5,184 nucleotides of DNA from Nostoc sp. CHAB 5715 (GCF_020829685.1 NZ_JAIVFR010000545.1:1-5184), one strand, 5' to 3'. Shown: positions 1-5,153, numbered from the stretch's first letter. Notes: generated by a model not told the origin, from the letters alone. Program-made: numbers and translations.

Positions 1-106
1 CACTAAAGTAAAAGTCTGATCGCAAAGCAGATAGATAGAAATTAAAGCAATATTGCTATACTGCGACGGAAAAAGTTTAAGTTAAGGCTGAAGCACTCCC
101 AATTTA

Positions 107-283
107 CTAGGAAATTATACTGCCACCACCAACAGTTCCAGCAGTAACTTTACCAGCTACGATACCAAAAGCCGGATTCGATGTGATTGCAGAAACTGCG
201 ATACCAACTACAATACCAGAAACAATACTAGCTCCGGCACTTACTGCAAAATCAGCAGCATATTCTTTCCAACTTTTTGCCAT
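107..283 (-). CDS. Small glycine/alanine-rich hydrophobic peptide, 58 residues, bacteriocin-like or membrane-active
   Basis: I do not recognise this gene by homology. The frame runs from ATG at 283 to TAG at 107-109 and encodes 58 residues beginning MAKSWKEYAADF. A short charged or polar N-terminus (residues 1-11) is followed by two hydrophobic stretches at about 13-34 and 38-58, divided by a T-S-N-P turn (34-37). Small residues dominate, and G-x-x-x-G spacings occur at G23/G27, G40/G44 and G49/G53. Such spacings are typical of helix-helix packing in class II two-peptide bacteriocins, and also of holins and other small membrane proteins. No convincing double-glycine leader is visible, so it would be leaderless if secreted. 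The case for a real gene is the strong Shine-Dalgarno TAAGGAG six bases before the ATG and the coherent composition. It lies 104 bases downstream of the antitoxin-like gene on the same strand. The bacteriocin idea is inference only. Confidence 0.6.
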   Translation of the reverse strand: MAKSWKEYAADFAVSAGASIVSGIVVGIAVSAITSNPAFGIVAGKVTAGTVGGGSIIS

Positions 284-289
284 TTTAAA

Positions 290-296
290 CTCCTTA
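290..296 (-). promoter_or_regulatory. Strong ribosome binding site of the 58-residue peptide
   Basis: On the minus strand this reads TAAGGAG and ends six bases before the ATG at 283. It is a near-perfect match to the 3' end of 16S rRNA and is the best Shine-Dalgarno in the window. It is the main support for treating the short frame at 107-283 as a gene. Confidence 0.7.
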
Positions 297-387
297 CAAG
301 GCTTTAGTATATTTTGTATTTATCCTAATTATAAATATTATTATCTGCTTCAATTATTATTTCTTCAGTATAATTACTTTAAAAAAC

Positions 388-594
388 TTAAATATTTTGT
401 AAACCTTCACTCTGGTAATCCAAATTTTTCCGCACTTCTTGTACAGAAATAACATTACTAGCTTTGCTATCCGCTAGTCCAGCTTCAACAGTTTGCCGAA
501 CATAAATTTGGTACATCAAATCATCCCATGTGGAATTTTCTGGCAACTTGTCAATCAATTTGCGGGCTTCTTCTTTAATATTTAGATTTTTCAT
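388..594 (-). CDS. Antitoxin-like small protein (type II toxin-antitoxin partner family), apparently without a toxin
   Basis: This encodes 68 residues, is soluble and charged, and has no membrane segment. Residues 17-40 carry the pattern L-P-x-x-x-T-W-D-D-L-M-Y-x-I-Y-V-R-Q-x-V-E-A-G-L, followed by V-x-E-V-R-K near 51-56. That wording is common in short cyanobacterial and proteobacterial proteins encoded next to RelE/ParE-type toxins, where they are taken to be the antitoxin. In such pairs the toxin normally follows directly. Here the next 104 bases are AT-rich and noncoding, and the next gene is the unrelated 58-residue peptide, so this copy looks orphaned. The ATG at 594 lacks a clear Shine-Dalgarno, but the N-terminus MKNLNIKEEARKLIDKLP fits the usual start. 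The last ten or so residues (Y60 onward) look unrelated to the core. An antitoxin role is inferred from the pattern, not shown. Confidence 0.65.
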   Translation of the reverse strand: MKNLNIKEEARKLIDKLPENSTWDDLMYQIYVRQTVEAGLADSKASNVISVQEVRKNLDYQSEGLQNI

Positions 595-683
595 CAGTAG
601 TTAACCAAATACTGCTTGTGCATCTATTTGGATATATTGTAGATGCAAAACAGGTGTGGCATTTGATAACAACATTCATTCAA

Positions 684-768
684 CGGAGAGGGGGAGATTC
701 GAACTCCCGGAGGTTTTAGCCTCATCCGATTTCAAGTCGGACGCAATCGACCACTCTGCCACCTCTCC
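684..768 (-). tRNA. tRNA-Ser (anticodon UGA)
   Basis: The transcript starts at 768 with the acceptor strand GGAGAGG, which pairs fully with CCTCTCC (complement of 685-691). The discriminator is G at 684, as expected for serine. The anticodon stem TCCGA/TCGGA encloses loop CTTGAAA, giving anticodon UGA (complement of 732-734). The T arm contains GTTCGAATC, and a long variable arm with self-complementary GAGG...CCTC marks it as class II. CCA is not encoded; the template continues TTG. It reads UCN-type serine codons. Confidence 0.97.
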
Positions 769-899
769 AATAAATCTGTCAAACTTGTGCTTAACTTACT
801 TTCAGAAGCTATTCAAGCGCTTTTATTGGTTAGCACCAAAGCTGACAGATAATACTATATCCTATCATCTACGCAGATTGCACTACTGGATGCGAATGT

Positions 900-1820
900 C
901 TAGGACACAATAGGCGATCGCTCGTACAAAATTTCCTCTGAAGCCACCTGAAAGTCATTACCCACCCAAACTAGGGAAACTTGCGAAACCACACCCGCCT
1001 CTAGAGAGACAATGGAAAAATTACGCAACTTCTCGCCATCATTTTCCACAATCCTGGGGACACTAGCCGCATTCAAGTAAATTGTCCCCTCTGGACTTCT
1101 AAAGACGGGCTTGCGCTGCACCTTCTTGGTATGGCGTAAATCTCGGTGCATGTGACCAAATGTCACCAGAGGAATGGTTTTACCAGCAGTCAAGGCTTGA
1201 GAAATCGCCTCGCCCAAATCTGGATCGCCAAAGTCGCCGCCAATTGGGTGCCAGTCTTTGCCACAGGGGTCTTCGGGGCGATCGCCTAACCCACTAGGCC
1301 CATTGTGACCCAAAAATATAATTGTCTTATAAGCGGCGCTTTTAACAGCTTTCACGATGCGATCGGCGGATTCTTCCAAACTCGTCACACCGTAACGTTC
1401 TTTACAGATTTCCGCGAATTTCCACTCTGGGCCACCCCAGGTAAAGGGACGACCCCCCACTACAGTTAAATTCCAAGCGGGAAAATCCAACTTACCGTAA
1501 CCAACATGGGACGGGCCTAATAAATCGAGTTGTTCCTGTACCCAGTCTTCCTTAGAGCGGTCATAAGGAGCCTTTTTACGTCCCCATTCGGTGGCGGTGT
1601 ACCAGGCATCGTGGTTGCCCATCACGGCTGCTTTGGGAATATCGAGAGATGTGATCGCTCTGACCACTTCCACCGATTCATTGCCAAAATCCCCGACAAA
1701 CAGCACTAAGTCAACACCCAAATGCTTGAGTGCAACGCCATCTTCCACTTCCCATTGGTCGTGAATATCTCCAACTACAGCAATTTTGAGGTTTATCGAT
1801 TGAGTTTTCTGACTGGTCAT
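900..1820 (-). CDS. Calcineurin-like metallophosphoesterase, TIGR04168-type family
   Basis: This encodes a 306-residue soluble enzyme with a complete two-metal phosphoesterase signature: G-D-I-H (D18, H20), G-D-F-G-N-E (D44), G-N-H-D (N69, H70, D71), G-H-N-G (H172) and G-H-M-H (H223, H225). These residues bind the dinuclear metal centre and activate water for phosphoester hydrolysis. The length and wording match the family described as TIGR04168, found in cyanobacteria and plant plastids, whose substrate I do not know. No signal peptide or membrane segment is visible, so it is probably cytoplasmic. The frame stays open to a TTG at 1883, but the ATG at 1820 is preferred because AAGGA lies seven bases upstream and the added 21 residues have no family character. 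It is divergent from nadA across a 149-base gap. Two HIP1 sites lie inside it. Confidence 0.9.
   Translation of the reverse strand: MTSQKTQSINLKIAVVGDIHDQWEVEDGVALKHLGVDLVLFVGDFGNESVEVVRAITSLDIPKAAVMGNHDAWYTATEWGRKKAPYDRSKEDWVQEQLDLLGPSHVGYGKLDFPAWNLTVVGGRPFTWGGPEWKFAEICKERYGVTSLEESADRIVKAVKSAAYKTIIFLGHNGPSGLGDRPEDPCGKDWHPIGGDFGDPDLGEAISQALTAGKTIPLVTFGHMHRDLRHTKKVQRKPVFRSPEGTIYLNAASVPRIVENDGEKLRNFSIVSLEAGVVSQVSLVWVGNDFQVASEEILYERSPIVS
914..921. repeat. HIP1 palindrome
   Basis: Perfect GCGATCGC, the highly iterated palindrome of many cyanobacterial genomes. It falls near the end of the phosphoesterase gene and supports the host assignment. Confidence 0.9.
1278..1285. repeat. HIP1 palindrome
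   Basis: Second perfect GCGATCGC, in the middle of the phosphoesterase gene. Confidence 0.9.
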
Positions 1821-1824
1821 GCCA

Positions 1825-1832
1825 CTTTCCTT
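1825..1832 (-). promoter_or_regulatory. Ribosome binding site that sets the phosphoesterase start
   Basis: The minus strand reads AAGGAAAG, with AGGA (complement of 1828-1831) seven bases before the ATG at 1820. No comparable site precedes the upstream TTG at 1883, so this decides between a 306- and a 327-residue product. Confidence 0.6.
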
Positions 1833-1918
1833 GCCGTCTATCTCCAGGATATGAAACTCAGCCCGATTTGGACACAACCCCAAAATATCAACCGTCCACT
1901 ATTTTTGGTAAAAACTAC

Positions 1919-1924
1919 TATAAT
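1919..1924 (+). promoter_or_regulatory. Candidate -10 box for nadA
   Basis: A perfect TATAAT lies 45 bases before the nadA start codon. The expected -35 region (about 1896-1901) reads CCACTA and is poor, so any promoter would be of the weak -35 or activator-dependent type. The opposite strand reads TATAGT across the same place, so the divergent phosphoesterase gene might share this region. Confidence 0.4.
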
Positions 1925-1969
1925 TGATTCCACAGGACATAAATTTGCAACATAAAGCACCCCTAAACT

Positions 1970-2944
1970 GTGTTTACCACTGCACTAGCTCAACGAGAAA
2001 AAACCCAACTGGGTGAATTACCACTAGATTTGTTTGCCGCGATTCAGAGTCTCAAAAAAGAACTCAACGCCGTTATCCTGGCGCATTATTATCAAGAGCC
2101 AGATATTCAGGATATTGCCGACTTTATTGGGGATTCATTACAACTAGCAAAAGCCGCAGAAAAAACCAATGCGGATGCGATCGTCTTTGCTGGTGTTCAC
2201 TTCATGGCAGAAACAGCAAAGATACTTAATCCCGATAAATTAGTACTTTTACCAGATTTGAATGCTGGTTGTTCTTTAGCCGACAGTTGTCCAGCAGAGG
2301 AGTTTGCAGCTTTTAAAGCAGCGCATCCAGATCATTTGGTGGTGTCTTACATCAACTGCTCTGCTGATATCAAGGCGATGAGCGATATTATTTGTACTAG
2401 TTCCAACGCTGTGAAAATTGTGCAGCAGATACCAAAGGAACAGCCGATTATTTTTGCCCCAGATCGGAACTTGGGGCGGTATGTGATGGAACAGACTGAA
2501 AGAGATTTGGTGCTATGGCAAGGTAGCTGTGTTGTCCATGAAACCTTCTCGGAAAAGAAAATTGTCCAGTTAAAAATTGCCCATCCCGAAGCAGAGGCGA
2601 TCGCACATCCAGAATGTGAAAGTAGTGTATTGCGCCACGCCAGCTTTATTGGCTCTACAGCCGCTTTACTTAAGTATTGTCAAAACAGCCCCACCAAGGA
2701 ATTTATCGTTGCTACGGAGCCGGGAATCATTCATCAAATGCAAAAACTAGCTCCTGACAAGCATTTTATTCCTGCCCCGCCGATGAATAATTGCGCTTGT
2801 AACGAATGTCCCTTTATGCGATTAAACACCCTAGAAAAGCTTTACTGGGCGATGAAAAATCGCACTCCCAAAATTACCATGTCAGAGAATATTCGCCTTG
2901 CTGCACTGCGACCAATGCAACGAATGCTGGAGATGAGTGTGTAA
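1970..2944 (+). CDS. nadA: Quinolinate synthase NadA
   Basis: This 324-residue cytoplasmic enzyme condenses iminoaspartate with dihydroxyacetone phosphate to give quinolinate, the second step of de novo NAD synthesis. All family marks are present: A-H-Y-Y (H39, Y41), G-D-S (S56), A-G-C-S (C101), S-Y-I-N-C (Y127, N129), G-S-C-V-V-H-E (C187), H-P-E-C-E (H213, E215), G-S-T (228-230) and a C-terminal C-x-C-x-x-C-P-F-M. C101, C187 and most likely C280 hold the [4Fe-4S] cluster that binds substrate. The length is normal for the cyanobacterial form and the frame is intact. The start is GTG at 1970 with no Shine-Dalgarno; the N-terminus [10 protein letters not shown] fits relatives as I remember them. 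nadB and nadC, which supply iminoaspartate and use quinolinate, are not in the window. One HIP1 site lies inside. Confidence 0.97.
   Translation: MFTTALAQREKTQLGELPLDLFAAIQSLKKELNAVILAHYYQEPDIQDIADFIGDSLQLAKAAEKTNADAIVFAGVHFMAETAKILNPDKLVLLPDLNAGCSLADSCPAEEFAAFKAAHPDHLVVSYINCSADIKAMSDIICTSSNAVKIVQQIPKEQPIIFAPDRNLGRYVMEQTERDLVLWQGSCVVHETFSEKKIVQLKIAHPEAEAIAHPECESSVLRHASFIGSTAALLKYCQNSPTKEFIVATEPGIIHQMQKLAPDKHFIPAPPMNNCACNECPFMRLNTLEKLYWAMKNRTPKITMSENIRLAALRPMQRMLEMSV
2597..2604. repeat. HIP1 palindrome
   Basis: Third perfect GCGATCGC, inside nadA. No further perfect copy is found downstream to position 5184. Confidence 0.9.
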
Positions 2945-2966
2945 CTAGTATTTTTTATACTGGTGT

Positions 2967-2994
2967 TAGAGACGCAGTTTTCTTGCGATCTCTA
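2967..2994. repeat. Degenerate palindromic repeat downstream of nadA (GAGACGC...GCGATCTC type)
   Basis: AGAGACGCA (2968-2976) pairs with TGCG plus TCTCT (2984-2993) with one bulged A at 2988 and a seven-base loop; T2967 and A2994 extend the stem. Short palindromes built on GTAGAGACG...CGTCTCTAC are scattered widely between Nostoc-type genes, and this looks like a worn copy. It could act as the 3' end hairpin of the nadA transcript, but no U tract follows directly. Confidence 0.5.
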
Positions 2995-2998
2995 CTCA

Positions 2999-3022
2999 CA
3001 AGTTATTTTTTCTGATAACTTG
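2999..3022. other. Small hairpin between nadA and tRNA-Tyr
   Basis: CAAGTTAT (2999-3006) and ATAACTTG (3015-3022) form a perfect 8-bp stem around a T-rich loop. No T run follows it on either strand, so it is not a canonical terminator. It may help stop nadA transcription together with the hairpin just upstream. Confidence 0.35.
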
Positions 3023-3048
3023 CAATTTATAAAACATGGTGCTAAGAT
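3020..3048 (+). promoter_or_regulatory. Candidate promoter of the tRNA-Tyr/tRNA-Thr unit
   Basis: TTGCAA (3020-3025) and TAAGAT (3043-3048) each match four of six consensus bases of a sigma-70 promoter and are exactly 17 bases apart. Transcription would begin near 3055, about 14 bases before tRNA-Tyr, a sensible leader for a tRNA gene. Confidence 0.4.
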
Positions 3049-3068
3049 TTTAAATCGTGAGACAAATC

Positions 3069-3154
3069 GGGTCGGTGTCCGAGTGGTTAATGGAGACGGA
3101 CTGTAAATCCGTTGGCTAGCGCCTACGCTGGTTCAAATCCAGCCCGGCCCACCA
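3069..3154 (+). tRNA. tRNA-Tyr (anticodon GUA)
   Basis: The acceptor stem is GGGTCGG (3069-3075) with CCGGCCC (3144-3150), including one T-G pair. The anticodon stem ACGGA/TCCGT encloses CTGTAAA, anticodon GUA at 3103-3105. A long variable arm makes it class II, as bacterial tRNA-Tyr should be. The T arm contains GGTTCAAATCC. The discriminator is A3151 and CCA appears encoded at 3152-3154, unlike in the other two tRNAs here. Confidence 0.97.
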
Positions 3155-3162
3155 CTTACGAA

Positions 3163-3219
3163 GTTATAAGTTATAATGACTGGGTAAAGAGCAAAGCTCC
3201 CAGCATTGTAACTTACAAC
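3163..3219. repeat. Long imperfect hairpin between tRNA-Tyr and tRNA-Thr
   Basis: The left arm is GTTAT plus AAGTTATAATG (3163-3178) and CTGGG (3180-3184). The right arm is CCCAG (3199-3203), CATTGTAACTT (3204-3214) and ACAAC (3215-3219). The arms pair over about 21 bp with one mismatch, one wobble and one bulged A. The tip holds a further GAGC-AAA-GCTC. No T tract follows, so it is probably not a terminator. It may be a processing stem between the two tRNAs or a tiny MITE-like palindrome. Confidence 0.55.
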
Positions 3220-3241
3220 TGAAAAAGCAAAGTTATATTTT

Positions 3242-3313
3242 GCCCGTGTGGCTCAGTGGTAGAGCACACCCTTGGTAAGGGTGAGGTCACGAGTTCAATC
3301 CTCGTCACGGGCT
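3242..3313 (+). tRNA. tRNA-Thr (anticodon GGU)
   Basis: The acceptor stem GCCCGTG (3242-3248) pairs fully with CACGGGC (3306-3312), and the discriminator is T3313. The anticodon stem CACCC/GGGTG encloses TTGGTAA, anticodon GGU at 3274-3276. The T arm is GAGTTCAATCCTC. CCA is not encoded. It lies 87 bases after tRNA-Tyr and is probably cotranscribed with it. A short T run (3313-3317) follows directly. Confidence 0.97.
3289..3313 (+). other. Possible attachment-site core: T arm and acceptor end of tRNA-Thr
   Basis: Integrases of this class often use the 3' end of a tRNA gene as attachment site, and the integrase begins 201 bases downstream on the same strand. The tRNA is intact, as happens when the element restores it. 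I could not find a second copy of this segment up to 5184, so the other end would lie beyond the window. The exact limits are a guess. Confidence 0.3.
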
Positions 3314-3404
3314 TTTTACTATTAATGAAATAATCGACGTAAAGTTAAGGGTTTCAGGCTTTTGAAGGAATCTGTATGTTGAAAAGCTAACTTTCTTACT
3401 TGCA
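3314..3404. other. Noncoding stretch between tRNA-Thr and the integrase repeat array
   Basis: No gene is visible. It contains an inverted pair AAAGTTA (3341-3347) / TAACTTT (3388-3394) with inner GCTTTT/AAAAGC (3358-3363, 3382-3387). It also contains a 12-base word TTTCAGGCTTTT (3352-3363) that recurs in the terminator at 5140-5151. None of these is strong enough for a function call. Confidence 0.4.
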
Positions 3405-3511
3405 TTTTTGACTATTCTGACTATGATTTTGACTATGATTTGGCTATGAGCTTGTTTTTTGACTATGATTTGACTATGATTTTATAGAGCAAATTATTTT
3501 AATAGTCAAAA
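3405..3511. repeat. GACTAT(GATTT) repeat array with inverted closing copy before the integrase gene
   Basis: Six direct copies of a T-rich GACTATGATTT-like unit start (at GACTAT) at 3410, 3419, 3431, 3442 (as GGCTATGA), 3461 and 3472. The intervals are 9, 12, 11, 19 and 11 bases, close to whole turns of DNA. AATAGTCAAAA at 3501-3511 is the exact reverse complement of TTTTGACTATT at 3406-3416, so the array is bracketed by an 11-bp inverted repeat. The array ends four bases before the integrase ATG. Helical phasing and position suggest binding sites for the recombinase's Arm domain or for a regulator of its gene. The TTGACT inside each unit also resembles a -35 box; TTGACT (3470-3475) with TTATTT (3494-3499) is a weak promoter candidate. 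Confidence 0.75.
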
Positions 3512-3514
3512 TTA

Positions 3515-4681
3515 ATGGACAGAACACAAAAAGCGTCTAAAGGAACAGTAAGTGTTGAATCATTTCAAAGTCGATTACGTCTGAGATTGCCAAGACAACT
3601 TTACGAAGGTACACAAAAATATTTGACTCTGAATTTAGCTGATACGCCAGAAAATTGTCAGCTAGCAGAACAGAAAGCATATCAGATAGAGTTAGACATT
3701 GCATCTGGTAGCTTTGATGAAACCCTAGCTAAGTACAAGCCACAGAGACATTTATCTATAGTTACTCCTGGCGAACAGTAGAAGGTATTAACAATTTCAG
3801 ACCTATGGGATAGGTACATTGATTACAAGCGCCCATCTCTAAAACCTAGAACATTGGATAAACTGGCTGTACTAGAAAAACATATTAAACGCTGTCCATA
3901 TCAAGATTTGGATGAGGGTATCAAAATCAGACTTGCATTGTTGCAACAAACAACTACCTCACAAGCCAAAGATGTACTCATGTATCTTTCCGCAGCTTGT
4001 AAATGGGGAATGAAACATGGTTTAGTAACTTTTAATCCTTTTGAAGGGATGTACAATGAGCTTCCCAAGCATAAGTGGCAGGATAATTCACAGCCTAACG
4101 CCTTCAGTGAAGAAGAGAAAGAAAAAATAATTCAGGCTTTTAAAAATCACAAACCATCTAAAGGTATCGGCTACAGTTATTACTCACCATTTGTGGAGTT
4201 TTTGTTTTTAACAGGATGCCGACCATCAGAAGCTATCGGTCTACAATGGAAGCATATTACACGTGATTGTTCTCAAATTACCTTTGAAGGCGCATTAGTT
4301 CAGGTGGGAAATGGTGAAAGGGTAAGGGTTAATAGCTCTAAGAATAATAAAAAGCGTGTTTTTAACTGTAACCAACAACTACAAGAATTAATTTTAAAAA
4401 TCAAACCAGAACATCTTGAGCCGGAATCTTTAATATTTCCATCACCAGAAGGAGTATCAATACATTACAGAAACTTCTCACGTCGAGCTTGGGATAAAAT
4501 TGTAGATCCATTAGTAGAACGTCAAACTACACCATATTCGTGTCGTGATACTTTCATATCTGAGCAAATTGCAAAAGGTGTTCCTACTGCTGTAGTTGCA
4601 AAATGGTGTGATAATTCGGTGGATGTTATAGAACAAAAGTACCTTGATGGTAAACTTTTAGACCAGCTTAAACCGCTTTAG
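3515..4681 (+). pseudogene. Tyrosine-type site-specific integrase interrupted by one in-frame TAG
   Basis: Reading through TAG at 3779-3781 (codon 89) gives a 388-residue phage-type integrase. Residues 12-75 match the Arm DNA-binding domain of cyanobacterial integrases (V-E-S-F-x-x-R-L-R-L-R-L-P...K-Y-L...D-T-P-E-N). The SAM-like core-binding domain starts right after the stop (S-D-L-W-D-R-Y, then K-P-R-T-L) and runs to about 165. The catalytic domain runs from about 195 to the end: R236 in G-C-R-P-S-E, K276 in the beta hairpin, Y341-S-C-R344, W364 and nucleophile Y376. The usual histidine of H-x-x-R is tyrosine, and D follows R344. The segment after the stop has only a TTG (3854) without Shine-Dalgarno as early start, inside the core-binding domain, so independent translation is unlikely. 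A nonsense mutation (for example CAG to TAG) is simplest; readthrough or sequencing error is possible. The start ATG has no Shine-Dalgarno. Confidence 0.85.
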
Positions 4682-4693
4682 TCTATTCAGTGT

Positions 4694-5062
4694 TCATAGT
4701 TCTTCTTTAGATGGCCTTTCAACTTTTCTTGTATGAATTCTAGAGTCTGGGTTAACCTTTCTGGTTGTTAAATCAACGCCAAACTCCTTGTAGGTTCGCT
4801 TAGACGCTACTTCAGTTAAATCTATAAAATCTTCTCACCAGTAAAACGGTGTAGCTGAATTAGGTATCTGGGTAGTTATGTAGCAACCATTAAAGTTAAT
4901 TGATGGATAAACTACTTTATCTATATCAGGCAGATAAACAGCATAAAAGTCAAAGTCATTTAGTTTATACTTCTTCTGATAAGTACCATTTTTATCTACC
5001 CAAATAGTTTTATTGACTACTCTATTATCCCCCGCATATTTAGCTTGTATTTTGTAACCCAC
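4694..5062 (-). pseudogene. Remnant of a PD-(D/E)XK-like nuclease (group I intron endonuclease-like), stop-interrupted and truncated
   Basis: From GTG at 5062 the frame gives 75 residues to TGA at 4835-4837, then continues in the same frame for 46 coherent residues (EDFIDLTEVASKRTYKEFG...) to a second TGA at 4694-4696. Y-K-I-Q-A-K (Q6-x-K8) followed by D-F-D-F-Y-A-V-Y-L-P resembles the Q-x-K core strand and following strand of PD-(D/E)XK nucleases of the intron-endonuclease type. The end R-K-V-E-R-P-S-K-E-E-L resembles the lead-in to a C-terminal helix-turn-helix seen in phage and cyanobacterial nucleases. The acidic N-terminal half (catalytic Glu and Asp) is missing: the frame is closed by TAA at 5075-5077 and nothing coding lies upstream. 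The C-terminus is lost where the gene meets the integrase end. It cannot encode an active enzyme. Family assignment is from pattern memory. Confidence 0.6.
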
Positions 5063-5112
5063 ATTCCGCAGATATTAAAGCGGATTTAATAATTATAAAA
5101 TTGAAGAGACTC

Positions 5113-5153
5113 AAGCCTGAAATGATTGTCTAGCAATTATTTCAGGCTTTTTT
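5113..5153 (+). terminator. Strong rho-independent terminator, plus strand
   Basis: AAGCCTGAAATGATTG (5113-5128) pairs with CAATTATTTCAGGCTT (5134-5149) over 16 bp with one G-T pair around loop TCTAG, and six T (5148-5153) follow on the plus strand. The minus strand has only two T after the stem, so it works mainly rightward. The nearest plus-strand gene ending before it is the integrase at 4681, with the antisense nuclease remnant in between. Confidence 0.85.

Noticed and set aside
46..57. Perfect palindrome AGCAATATTGCT near the left edge, considered as terminator of the 58-residue peptide gene
   Set aside because: The arms leave no loop, no proper T tract follows on the minus strand, and it is 49 bases beyond the gene; too weak to call.
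183..452. Plus-strand frame of 89 codons
   Set aside because: It lies opposite the 58-residue peptide and the end of the antitoxin-like gene, its composition is that of an antisense shadow, and it has no ribosome binding site.
656..913. Plus-strand frame of 85 codons
   Set aside because: It runs straight through the minus-strand tRNA-Ser and has no family resemblance.
1821..1883. TTG-initiated extension of the phosphoesterase by 21 residues
   Set aside because: No ribosome binding site at the TTG, while the ATG at 1820 has one at the right distance and the family core begins soon after it.
1722..1955. Plus-strand frame of 77 codons across the phosphoesterase start
   Set aside because: It is antisense to the N-terminus of a well-supported gene and to its ribosome binding site; no independent support.
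2806..3015. Plus-strand frame overlapping the end of nadA
   Set aside because: It is out of frame with nadA, whose C-terminus is complete and conserved; the tail runs through two hairpins.
3405..3480. GACTAT repeats considered as a CRISPR array
   Set aside because: Units are about 11 bases with spacings near one DNA turn and no unique spacers; nothing like a CRISPR repeat-spacer pattern.
3854..4681. Independent 275-residue integrase starting at TTG 3854
   Set aside because: The same frame upstream encodes conserved core-binding residues right up to the TAG, and the TTG has no Shine-Dalgarno, so this is the distal part of one broken gene.
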